Source: Tannerella sp.
GTDB lineage: Bacteria > Bacteroidota > Bacteroidia > Bacteroidales > Tannerellaceae
Direction: 5' to 3'
Assembly (NCBI GenBank): GCA_031259505.1
Contig: JAIRLL010000049.1
Coordinates: 1-6,774, forward strand
Length of the DNA stretch: 6,774 bases
The position numbers and the translations under genes are program-made. Below, in pieces: positions 1-6,020 of this stretch. A model generated the notes under the pieces. That model made no database searches and had not been told where the DNA came from. It saw only the letters and a program-made list of their open reading frames with translations. Within the stretch, counting starts at the first letter, position 1. Every line of letters starts with the position of its first letter.

Positions 1-252
1 CACAAGTCGCAAGTCCCAAAGAGGCCTCCGGCACGCTTGCGACACAAGTCGCAAGTCCCAAAGAGGCCTCCGGCACGCTTGCGACACAAGTCGCAAGTCC
101 CAAAGAGGCCTTCGGCACGCTTGCGACACAAGTCGCAAGTCCCAAAGAGGTCTCCGACACGCTTGCGACACAAGTCGCAAGTCCCAAAGAGGCCTCCGGC
201 ACGCTTGCGACACAAGTCGCAAGTTCTAAAGAGGTCTCCGCCACACTTGCGA
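1..252. repeat. Tandem array of six 42-bp repeats with internal dyads
   Basis: Six head-to-tail 42-bp units start at 1, 43, 85, 127, 169 and 211. Units 1, 2 and 5 are identical, unit 3 has one change, unit 4 has two, and the last unit has five, as expected for a decaying edge copy. The array is cut by the left window edge. Each unit carries TCGCAAG near its start and CTTGCGA at its end. Neighbouring units therefore form an 8-bp stem (CTTGCGAC with GTCGCAAG) around the loop ACAA at every junction, for example 36-55. Each unit also holds the palindrome GAGGCCTC or a variant. The regular units contain no stop triplet on either strand, so all six frames stay open. A basic 14-residue peptide repeat can be read from 37 to 414, but this is probably an artefact of that property. 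I infer an intergenic, variable-copy-number repeat of unknown function. Confidence 0.93.
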
Positions 253-566
253 CATGTGCATCAATACACAAAACCATCCCGTGCGAAGTATAACCGTGTA
301 TGCTTTAAGCTTACGGACAGGAATGCGATACACCTCTCCCAAGTCCCTTCAGGACGATATCGGGGTGTATTTACAGCTTGTTTATTTCGCATCGCTAAAC
401 GGTCGCGCGCCTGATCTTTGGATGTCATGAACTGCGATCATCGGCTTCCCGACTGTTAAATTGTGTCGGAAAATGAAATGTTTCAAAATAAAGCATTATC
501 TTAGTCGCCCGAAAGAATAAATATCAAAATAAACAACACAAAACTGATTTATTAAATTATCACAGG
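253..566 (+). other. Gene-free leader upstream of fucI
   Basis: About 314 bases lie between the repeat array and the fucI start. I see no convincing gene here; the open frame reaching 414 is the continuation of the repeat-derived frame. A nested dyad is present, with ATACACC at 328-334 pairing with GGTGTAT at 364-370 around a small GTCC/GGAC stem (343-346 and 352-355). The last 90 bases are A/T-rich, as expected for a promoter and untranslated leader. Two imperfect Bacteroidetes -7-like elements occur, GATCTTTG at 413-420 and TATCTTAG at 497-504. Neither has a well-placed TTTG -33 partner. Regulation of the operon probably lies here, but no operator can be named. Confidence 0.5.
497..504 (+). 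promoter_or_regulatory. Weak candidate -7 element for the fucI operon
   Basis: TATCTTAG matches the Bacteroidetes -7 consensus TAnnTTTG at all but one fixed position and lies about 60 bases before the fucI ATG. No TTTG is found at the usual upstream spacing, so this is only a candidate. The better-spelled GATCTTTG at 413-420 is an alternative that would give a longer leader. Confidence 0.2.
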
Positions 567-2357
567 ATGAAAACAAACAGATTTCAGGGAGCATGGCCAA
601 AAATCGGCATACGCCCGACAATAGACGGAAGAATGGGCGGCGTACGCGAGTCGCTCGAAGAACAAACCATGAATATGGCAAAAAGTGTAGTATCGCTGCT
701 TGGCTCGACGCTGAAGTATCCCGACGGCACGCCCGTAGAGTGCGTGATTGCCGATACTACCATCGGGCGCGTGGCGGAAAGCGCGGCATGTGCGGAAAAG
801 TTCAGGAAAGAAGGCGTAGCGGTAACAATTACGGTGACGCCGTGCTGGTGCTACGGCAGCGAAACGATGGACATGGATTCGCACACCATCAAGGCCGTAT
901 GGGGATTCAACGGCACGGAGCGTCCGGGCGCTGTCTATCTGGCGGCAGTCCTTGCAGCCCATGCCCAGAAGGGGTTGCCGGCATTCGGCATCTACGGACA
1001 CGACGTGCAGGACGCCGGCACGCAGGACATCCCCTGCGACGTGCAGGAAAAACTGCTGCGCTTCTCGCGGGCGGCTATGGCGGCAGCCATCATGCGCGGC
1101 AAGTCATACCTCTCGATCGGCGCCGTCTGCATGGGTATCGCCGGCTCGATTGTGAACACGGATTTCTTCGAAGACTATCTCGGAATGCGCTGCGAAGGCA
1201 TCGACGAAGTAGAAATTATCCGCCGGATGAACGAAGGCATCTACGACCGTGAAGAGTTTGAAAAAGCGCTTGCATGGGCAAAGAAAAACTGCCGTGAAGG
1301 CGAAGACACTATCAACCGGAAGGACCTGGTCAGGACGACAGAAGAGCGGGCGAAGGACTGGGAATTTATCGTCAGGATGACGCTGATCGTGCGCGACCTG
1401 ATGATCGGCAATCCGAAACTCAGAGAGTTGGGCTTCGGCGAAGAATCGCTGGGACACAACGCCGTGGCTGCCGGATTCCAGGGACAGCGCCAATGGACAG
1501 ACCACTTTCCGAACGGCGACTTTACGGAAGCCATCCTCAACTCGTCGTACGACTGGAACGGCACGCGCGAAGCCTTCGTGCTGGCAACCGAAAACGACGC
1601 GCTCAACGGCACGGCCATGCTCTTCGGACATCTGCTTACCGGCACGGCGCAGATCTTCGCCGACGTGCGGACGTACTGGAGTCCCGAAGCCGTCAAGCGC
1701 GTGACGGGAAAAGAACTGACCGGACAGGCCGCAAACGGCATCATACACCTCATCAATTCCGGCGCCGCCTCGCTCGACGGCTCCGGACAGCAGGCAGACG
1801 CCGACGGCCGACCGGTGATGAAACCCTTTTGGGAAATCACGGACGGGGAAGCGCAAGCCTGTCTCGACGCCACGACGTGGATGCCGGCCAACCGCGAATA
1901 TTTCCGCGGAGGCGGATTCTCGTCGAAATTCCTCTCCAAAGGCGGCATGCCCTGCACGATGGTACGCCTCAATCTGGTAAAGGGACTTGGCCCCGTGCTG
2001 CAACTTGCCGAAGGATGGACGGTCGATATCGACCCCGAAATACACCGGATAATAGACGAACGTACGGACAAGGGCTGGCCTACGACCTGGTTTGCACCGC
2101 GCCTGTCGGATAAAAACGCTTTCCGCGACGTCTACTCGGTGATGAACAACTGGGGCGCCAATCACGGCGCGGTTTGCTTCGGCCATGTCGGCGCCGACCT
2201 GATTACGCTCGCTTCGATACTGCGAATACCCGTGTGCATGCACAATGTGGACGACGAACGCATCTTCCGCCCGTCGTCGTGGAACGCTTTCGGAATGGAC
2301 AGCGAAGGCGCCGACTACAGAGCATGTCAAACCTACGGGCCGTTATATAAAAAATGA
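567..2357 (+). CDS. fucI: L-fucose isomerase
   Basis: This enzyme converts L-fucose to L-fuculose in the cytoplasm, the first step of fucose breakdown; the family also isomerises D-arabinose to D-ribulose. The 596-residue product is close to the 591 residues of E. coli FucI and matches it, by recall, from PKIGIRP near the N-terminus to [10 protein letters not shown] at the C-terminus. Family blocks seen include [73 protein letters not shown] and [10 protein letters not shown]. The metal and catalytic residues known in E. coli (Glu337, Asp361, His528) correspond to Glu342 (in ATEND), Asp366 (in FADVRTYW) and His533 (in WGANHG), all with the same five-residue offset, so the enzyme looks intact. 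Start chosen: ATG at 567, preceded by CACAGG, which puts the conserved region at the family's usual distance from the N-terminus. It is the first gene of the fucI-fucP-ligase unit. The family is Mn2+-dependent and hexameric in E. coli. A long antisense frame here is a shadow. Confidence 0.98.
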   Translation: MKTNRFQGAWPKIGIRPTIDGRMGGVRESLEEQTMNMAKSVVSLLGSTLKYPDGTPVECVIADTTIGRVAESAACAEKFRKEGVAVTITVTPCWCYGSETMDMDSHTIKAVWGFNGTERPGAVYLAAVLAAHAQKGLPAFGIYGHDVQDAGTQDIPCDVQEKLLRFSRAAMAAAIMRGKSYLSIGAVCMGIAGSIVNTDFFEDYLGMRCEGIDEVEIIRRMNEGIYDREEFEKALAWAKKNCREGEDTINRKDLVRTTEERAKDWEFIVRMTLIVRDLMIGNPKLRELGFGEESLGHNAVAAGFQGQRQWTDHFPNGDFTEAILNSSYDWNGTREAFVLATENDALNGTAMLFGHLLTGTAQIFADVRTYWSPEAVKRVTGKELTGQAANGIIHLINSGAASLDGSGQQADADGRPVMKPFWEITDGEAQACLDATTWMPANREYFRGGGFSSKFLSKGGMPCTMVRLNLVKGLGPVLQLAEGWTVDIDPEIHRIIDERTDKGWPTTWFAPRLSDKNAFRDVYSVMNNWGANHGAVCFGHVGADLITLASILRIPVCMHNVDDERIFRPSSWNAFGMDSEGADYRACQTYGPLYKK

Positions 2358-2378
2358 GAGTGTAACCGGACAAACAGA

Positions 2379-2405
2379 CCGTGCAGGAACGATATTCCTG
2401 CACGG
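2379..2405 (+). other. Perfect 11-bp hairpin between fucI and fucP
   Basis: CCGTGCAGGAA (2379-2389) is the exact reverse complement of TTCCTGCACGG (2395-2405), with the 5-base loop CGATA. It fills much of the 72-base gap between the fucI stop and the fucP ATG and ends 24 bases before that ATG. No T-run follows (the next bases are CGCGGTTTGCC), so it is not a classical intrinsic terminator. It could be a partial terminator, an mRNA-stabilising or processing element that sets different levels of the two genes, or, less likely, a DNA operator. The structure is certain from the sequence; the role is inference. Confidence 0.75.
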
Positions 2406-2429
2406 CGCGGTTTGCCTCATAATTATAAT

Positions 2430-3842
2430 ATGGAAAACAAAATATCGCTCTTTAAAAAAAACGGGAAGAACTATCTCTTTCCGTTTATAATGATTACCTC
2501 CCTTTTTGCCCTGTGGGGTTTTGCCAACGACATCACAAACCCGATGGTCGCGGCGTTCAAGAATATCCTGCTGATGGACAATGCCGAGAGCGCGCTGGTG
2601 CAAACCGCGTTCTACGGCGGTTACTGTTTTATGGCTATTCCGGCCGCCCTGTTTATCCGCAGGTTCAATTATAAAAACGGGATACTGGTTGGCCTTGGGC
2701 TTTACGCCGCAGGTTGCCTGCTGTTTATTCCGGCTGGTAACTCGATGCTTTTCTGGGCGTTCCTCATCGCTTATTTTGTGATGACATGCGGACTTTCATT
2801 TCTCGAAACGACGTCGAATCCTTATATCCTCGCGCTTGGTCCTGACGAAAATGCTACGCGAAGACTGAATTTCGCACAGGCGTTTAACCCGATGGGATCG
2901 ATTACGGGAATGTTTATAGCAAGTCAGATTATCCTTAAAAAACTTGAAGAAAATGACCATAATGCGCTGGAAATCCTGAAACAGACGAATGCGACGCTCG
3001 CCGCCGGAATCGATGCCGGCAAGCCATACGCCGAAGAAGTGCGTCAAGCCTTGCAGGATGTAGCTCCGTCGGCTTTGAAGAGCGTTCAGGAAACCGACCT
3101 GAGTATTGTCAGCGGCCCGTATCTCATTTTGGGGGTTGTTGTTCTTGCCTTTTTCCTGTTTTTCTTTTTTACCCGCTTACCGCGGATAGCTGCTGATAAG
3201 GATAAGACATATTCGCTGAAACGGACTGTCGACATGCTTTTCAGGAACAAATGTTATCTGTGGTCGGTGGTGGCGCAGACGTTTTATGTCGGCGTGCAGA
3301 TTATGGTATGGACGTTCATTATCCAGTATGCCGATAAGGAATTGGGAATGCCGAAATCGGTGGCGCAAAATTTCAATATTGCGGCAATGGCTATATTCGT
3401 AACAAGCCGCTTCATTTGTACATTCCTGCTTAAATATTTAAAACCAAACGTATTGCTGGCTGCTTTAGCCGCAGGAGGAGCATTGTTTACAATCGGAGCA
3501 ATCGTTTTACCGAATGACCAGTATGTCGAGGGTCAATATTTTGGCGCGTACTGGGGATTATATTCAATAGTAGCAATTTCGGCATGTATGTCGCTGATGT
3601 TCCCTACGATATACGGTATTGCCCTGAAAGGTATGGGCGACGAAGCCAAACTTGCGTCGGCGGGACTGATTCTGGCTATAGGAGGCGGCAGTGTGATGCC
3701 TCCGTTGCAGGCTTTACTGATCGACGTGGCCGACATGTTCGACTGGCTGTCGTCGGTGCGTATTTCGTTCCTGCTGCCGCTGATATGTTTTATTGTGATT
3801 GCCGCGTTCGGACGGTGGGTCGGTAAAACCGGAGAATTATGA
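2430..3842 (+). CDS. fucP: MFS L-fucose:H+ symporter (FucP family)
   Basis: Inner-membrane transporter of the major facilitator superfamily, likely importing L-fucose with protons. From ATG 2430 the product is 470 residues; an upstream in-frame TTG at 2412 would add six residues but sits next to the hairpin and is less likely. About twelve hydrophobic segments are visible, roughly from residues 16, 56, 83, 106, 150 and 227 in the first half and between 275 and 460 in the second. FucP-family blocks are present: SLFALWGFAN, QTAFYGGY, LETTSNPY, RRLNFAQAFNPMGS, VAQTFYVGVQ, MFPTIYGIALKGMG and AIGGGSVMPP. Glu126 corresponds to E. coli Glu135. The position of E. coli Asp46, also implicated in proton coupling, appears to be Asn37 here, with Asp34 three residues earlier. 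A long hydrophilic loop (about 170-225) makes it longer than E. coli FucP (438). Its placement directly after fucI supports fucose as substrate. A related hexose specificity cannot be excluded from sequence. Confidence 0.9.
   Translation: MENKISLFKKNGKNYLFPFIMITSLFALWGFANDITNPMVAAFKNILLMDNAESALVQTAFYGGYCFMAIPAALFIRRFNYKNGILVGLGLYAAGCLLFIPAGNSMLFWAFLIAYFVMTCGLSFLETTSNPYILALGPDENATRRLNFAQAFNPMGSITGMFIASQIILKKLEENDHNALEILKQTNATLAAGIDAGKPYAEEVRQALQDVAPSALKSVQETDLSIVSGPYLILGVVVLAFFLFFFFTRLPRIAADKDKTYSLKRTVDMLFRNKCYLWSVVAQTFYVGVQIMVWTFIIQYADKELGMPKSVAQNFNIAAMAIFVTSRFICTFLLKYLKPNVLLAALAAGGALFTIGAIVLPNDQYVEGQYFGAYWGLYSIVAISACMSLMFPTIYGIALKGMGDEAKLASAGLILAIGGGSVMPPLQALLIDVADMFDWLSSVRISFLLPLICFIVIAAFGRWVGKTGEL
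3831..3842 (+). promoter_or_regulatory. Ribosome binding site and ATGA start-stop overlap
   Basis: GGAG (3831-3834) lies four bases before the ligase ATG at 3839. The TGA stop of fucP at 3840-3842 shares bases with that ATG. This is the classic arrangement for translational coupling and decides the ligase start. A clear Shine-Dalgarno stands out because fucP and the AAA-ATPase gene lack one. Confidence 0.8.
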
Positions 3843-5503
3843 TTAAGGAGAATTTTATCAAACTTTTCGAAACGAATTTCAGGGAAAACTGGGATTTGCC
3901 GTCGCTGTCGGACTATGGAACGGATACGACGTTTCGCTTCGGCGAAGTAGCCCGCGAAATAGCGCGGTTGCATCTGCTGTTCGAGCAATGCCGTGTCGGT
4001 CGGGGAGATAAAATTGCACTGGTAGGGAAAGACTGCGCCAGGTGGTGCATTGCCTATATGGCGACGGTCACGTATGGCGCGGTCATCGTCCCGATTCTCC
4101 AGGATTTCAATCCGAATGATATTCATCACATAATCAATCACTCCGACGCCACTTTTCTGTTCGTTTCCGACCTCGTCCGGGATTCGCTGGAAGAAGAAAA
4201 GATACCCGGCATACGCAAAGCCTTTTCCTTGACGGATTTTCGCTGTATCTATCAGAGCGGAAGCGAAGATAACGCCCTGTCTCCCGAAGCGCTGGATGCG
4301 CTTGTGGCCGGAAAATACCCGGGCGGCTTCACGAAAGACGATGTTCGCTATGCCGACATCGGCAACGAAGAACTGGTGGAGATCAATTATACGTCCGGGA
4401 CGACCGGATTCAGCAAGGGCGTAATGCTGACGGGCAACAACCTTGCCGGAAACGTGACTTACGCGAAGACGCTGGATCTGATGTTTCCCGGCGACGAGGA
4501 ACTTTGTTTTCTGCCGCTCGCACACGCTTACAGTTGCGCCTTCAATCTGCTTGCACCCATGGCTATAGGTGCACATGTGCATATACTCGGCAAACGGCCG
4601 TCGCCCAAGATTCTGGTCAAAGCCTTCGCCGACGTCCGGCCGAACCTTATCATCACCGTCCCGCTGATTCTGGAAAAGGTATACAAAAACGTCATCCTGC
4701 CGCAACTGAACAGGCTTCCGATGAAGCTGGCGCTGAGCATTCCTCTGCTGGACGAGTATGTTTACTCGCAGATTAACAGGAAACTGACGGAGATGATGGG
4801 TGGACGTTTCTGCGAAGTCATCGTGGGAGGCGCGGCTATGAACCAGGAAGTGACGGATTTTCTGTGCAAGATAAAGTTTCCGGTGACGGTAGGCTACGGG
4901 ATGACCGAATGCGCACCGCTGATAAGCTATTCGAATCATCGCGTGTTTGAACCCGCTTCGTGCGGGCATGTCCTGAAAGACATTATGGACGTGCGGATTG
5001 ACTCGAAAGACCCTTACAGTGAAGTCGGAGAGATTCAGGTGCGCGGTGAAAACGTGATGCGTGGCTATTATAAAAACGACGAGGCGACGCGCGACGTGTT
5101 TACCGAAGACGGATGGCTGTGTACCGGCGATCTCGGCACGATCGACGCCGAAAAGCGCATATATATCCGCGGACGCAGCAAAACGCTGATACTCGGCTCG
5201 AACGGACAAAACATCTACCCCGAAGCGCTGGAAGACAAACTGAACAACATGCCTTTCGTGATGGAAAGCCTGGTGAGCATGAAGAACGACAGGCTGGTCG
5301 CATGGGTCTATCCCGACTACGATGCGGTAGACAATACCCTCATCAGCCACAACGACCTGCCGGTCATTATGGAACAGAACCGCATCAATGTCAACAAACT
5401 GCTTGCACCCTACGAACACATATCGAGTATCAAACTCTACCCGACAGAGTTTGAAAAAACGCCGAAGAAAAGTATCAAACGCTATCTGTATCAGACGCTG
5501 TAG
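3839..5503 (+). CDS. AMP-forming acyl-CoA ligase (long-chain fatty acid-CoA ligase-like)
   Basis: Cytoplasmic ANL-superfamily enzyme that activates a carboxylic acid with ATP to an acyl-adenylate and transfers it to CoA. The 554-residue length is close to FadD-type ligases. Visible motifs in order: the phosphate-binding loop YTSGTTGFSKG (about 184-194), GYGMTE (352-357), GEIQVRGENVMRGYY (397-411), GWLCTGDLG (425-433), the hinge region RGRSKTLI (444-451) with GQNIYPEALE, and a C-terminal catalytic-lysine region TPKKSIKRY with Lys547 as the likely lysine. All core motifs are intact. The acyl substrate cannot be read from sequence; long- or medium-chain fatty acid is the family default. The ATG overlaps the fucP stop (ATGA, 3839-3842), and GGAG at 3831-3834 is a good ribosome binding site, so translation is probably coupled to fucP. 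A link to fucose metabolism is not obvious. A very long antisense frame across this gene is treated as a shadow. Confidence 0.93.
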   Translation: MIKENFIKLFETNFRENWDLPSLSDYGTDTTFRFGEVAREIARLHLLFEQCRVGRGDKIALVGKDCARWCIAYMATVTYGAVIVPILQDFNPNDIHHIINHSDATFLFVSDLVRDSLEEEKIPGIRKAFSLTDFRCIYQSGSEDNALSPEALDALVAGKYPGGFTKDDVRYADIGNEELVEINYTSGTTGFSKGVMLTGNNLAGNVTYAKTLDLMFPGDEELCFLPLAHAYSCAFNLLAPMAIGAHVHILGKRPSPKILVKAFADVRPNLIITVPLILEKVYKNVILPQLNRLPMKLALSIPLLDEYVYSQINRKLTEMMGGRFCEVIVGGAAMNQEVTDFLCKIKFPVTVGYGMTECAPLISYSNHRVFEPASCGHVLKDIMDVRIDSKDPYSEVGEIQVRGENVMRGYYKNDEATRDVFTEDGWLCTGDLGTIDAEKRIYIRGRSKTLILGSNGQNIYPEALEDKLNNMPFVMESLVSMKNDRLVAWVYPDYDAVDNTLISHNDLPVIMEQNRINVNKLLAPYEHISSIKLYPTEFEKTPKKSIKRYLYQTL

Positions 5504-5523
5504 GGCGTAAAATAACGCCCTAC
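5500..5523 (+). terminator. Probable terminator hairpin at the end of the fuc operon
   Basis: GTAGGGCGT (5500-5508) pairs perfectly with ACGCCCTAC (5515-5523) around the loop AAAATA. The left arm includes the TAG stop codon of the ligase. The stem is GC-rich and correctly placed for an operon end. The downstream sequence GGATTCTTCC is only mildly T-rich, so it may be a weak or factor-assisted terminator. Confidence 0.55.
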
Positions 5524-5697
5524 GGATTCTTCCCCGCGTTGCGGACAGATTTGCGACAGTAATGTTTTGCTGTATCATTCCAGTTAAAACGCTATATATA
5601 AAGCATATCAATCTTAGCAGGTCTGGAGTTCCGAATCCTTAATATCAATGCATTATTGACTTCGAATATAAAACGGACGTGCCGTAAACCCTCGCCG
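5524..5697. other. Spacer with no recognised gene
   Basis: This stretch between the hairpin and the repeat element holds no convincing reading frame on either strand and no clear RNA gene. A small dyad TCAAT/ATTGA lies at 5645-5659. The only tRNA-like words (around 5618-5636) do not form a proper T-arm. Confidence 0.4.
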
Positions 5698-5856
5698 TCA
5701 CGACTGTATTGAAGCCCGGTATTCCATTGCCGAACTTCACCTGTCCACAGGCGAATTTCACCTGTCTATTGGCGAAGTTAGCCTGTCTATTGGTGAACTT
5801 CACCTGTCCACAGGTGAACTACACCTGTCTATTGCTGAACTTCATTACAGTCGTGA
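5698..5856. repeat. Repeat element bounded by a 17-bp inverted repeat
   Basis: The left arm, TCACGACTGTATTGAAG at 5698-5714, matches the reverse complement of the right arm, CTTCATTACAGTCGTGA at 5840-5856, at 16 of 17 positions. The 159-base element encloses the 21-bp tandem array, and the right arm begins inside its partial last unit (5837-5845). No target-site duplication is visible outside the arms and no transposase is present. It could be a small non-autonomous (MITE-like) element or a structured intergenic repeat. The symmetry is seen directly; the mobile origin is inference. Confidence 0.7.
5732..5845. repeat. Tandem array of 21-bp repeats (five units plus a partial)
   Basis: Units begin at 5732, 5753, 5774, 5795 and 5816, followed by nine bases of a sixth. 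The consensus starts GAACTTCACCTGTC and continues with either CACAGG or TATTGG; units 1 and 4 carry the CACAGG form and units 2, 3 and 5 the TATTGC/TATTGG form. In unit 4 the sequence TTCACCTGT (5799-5807) and ACAGGTGAA (5810-5818) make a perfect 9-bp dyad with a 2-base spacer. A seven-residue peptide repeat (NFTCPQA-like) can be read across it in a frame that opens with TTG at 5709. There is no ATG start or ribosome binding site, so I regard the array as non-coding. Confidence 0.9.
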
Positions 5857-5969
5857 TGCGCATGAAAAAACGGGCAGTCTGTCCAAAAGGAAATGGCAGG
5901 ACGAAAAAGGGTGCATTTGACTGCGTCGATTTTTCAATTCAGATAGCCGTATCGACTTTGAAAAATAAT

Positions 5970-5977
5970 TATCTTTG
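5970..5977 (+). promoter_or_regulatory. Bacteroidetes -7 promoter element for the AAA-ATPase gene
   Basis: TATCTTTG is an exact match to the -7 consensus TAnnTTTG of the Bacteroidetes primary sigma factor, about 43 bases before the ATG at 6021. The only nearby upstream TTTG (5957-5960) is too close to act as the -33 element, and nothing convincing is found at the normal spacing. The position fits a monocistronic transcript with a short A-rich leader. Confidence 0.55.
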
Positions 5978-6020
5978 TGCAGGAATTACAATTTGCAGGA
6001 CAGATTAAAATATACAAGTC

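Noticed and set aside
1..252. Possible CRISPR array
   Set aside because: The whole 42-bp unit repeats with no unique spacers, and no cas genes are present.
255..270. TGTG-N8-CACA dyad resembling a regulator site
   Set aside because: The matching arms are only four bases, the site is about 300 bases from fucI, and no known Bacteroidetes regulator motif can be assigned.
37..414. Open frame for a basic protein with 14-residue repeats
   Set aside because: It follows from the 42-bp repeat, which is open in all six frames. The unique tail has no recognisable domain and there is no ribosome binding site.
1104..2330. 408-codon antisense frame over fucI
   Set aside because: It is a shadow of a clearly identified, intact fucI with no homology-like features of its own.
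5614..5641. tRNA-like words (GGAGTTCCGAATCC), possible tRNA remnant or attachment site
   Set aside because: The T-loop has an extra base, the stem is only three pairs, and no acceptor or anticodon arm is found upstream.
5957..5977. TTTG plus TATCTTTG as a complete promoter pair
   Set aside because: Only nine bases separate them, far short of the spacing of about 19-21 needed; only the -7 element is kept.
5709..6008. 99-codon frame with seven-residue NFTC-type repeats
   Set aside because: It begins at TTG without a ribosome binding site, is driven by the 21-bp array, and runs over the promoter element of the next gene.
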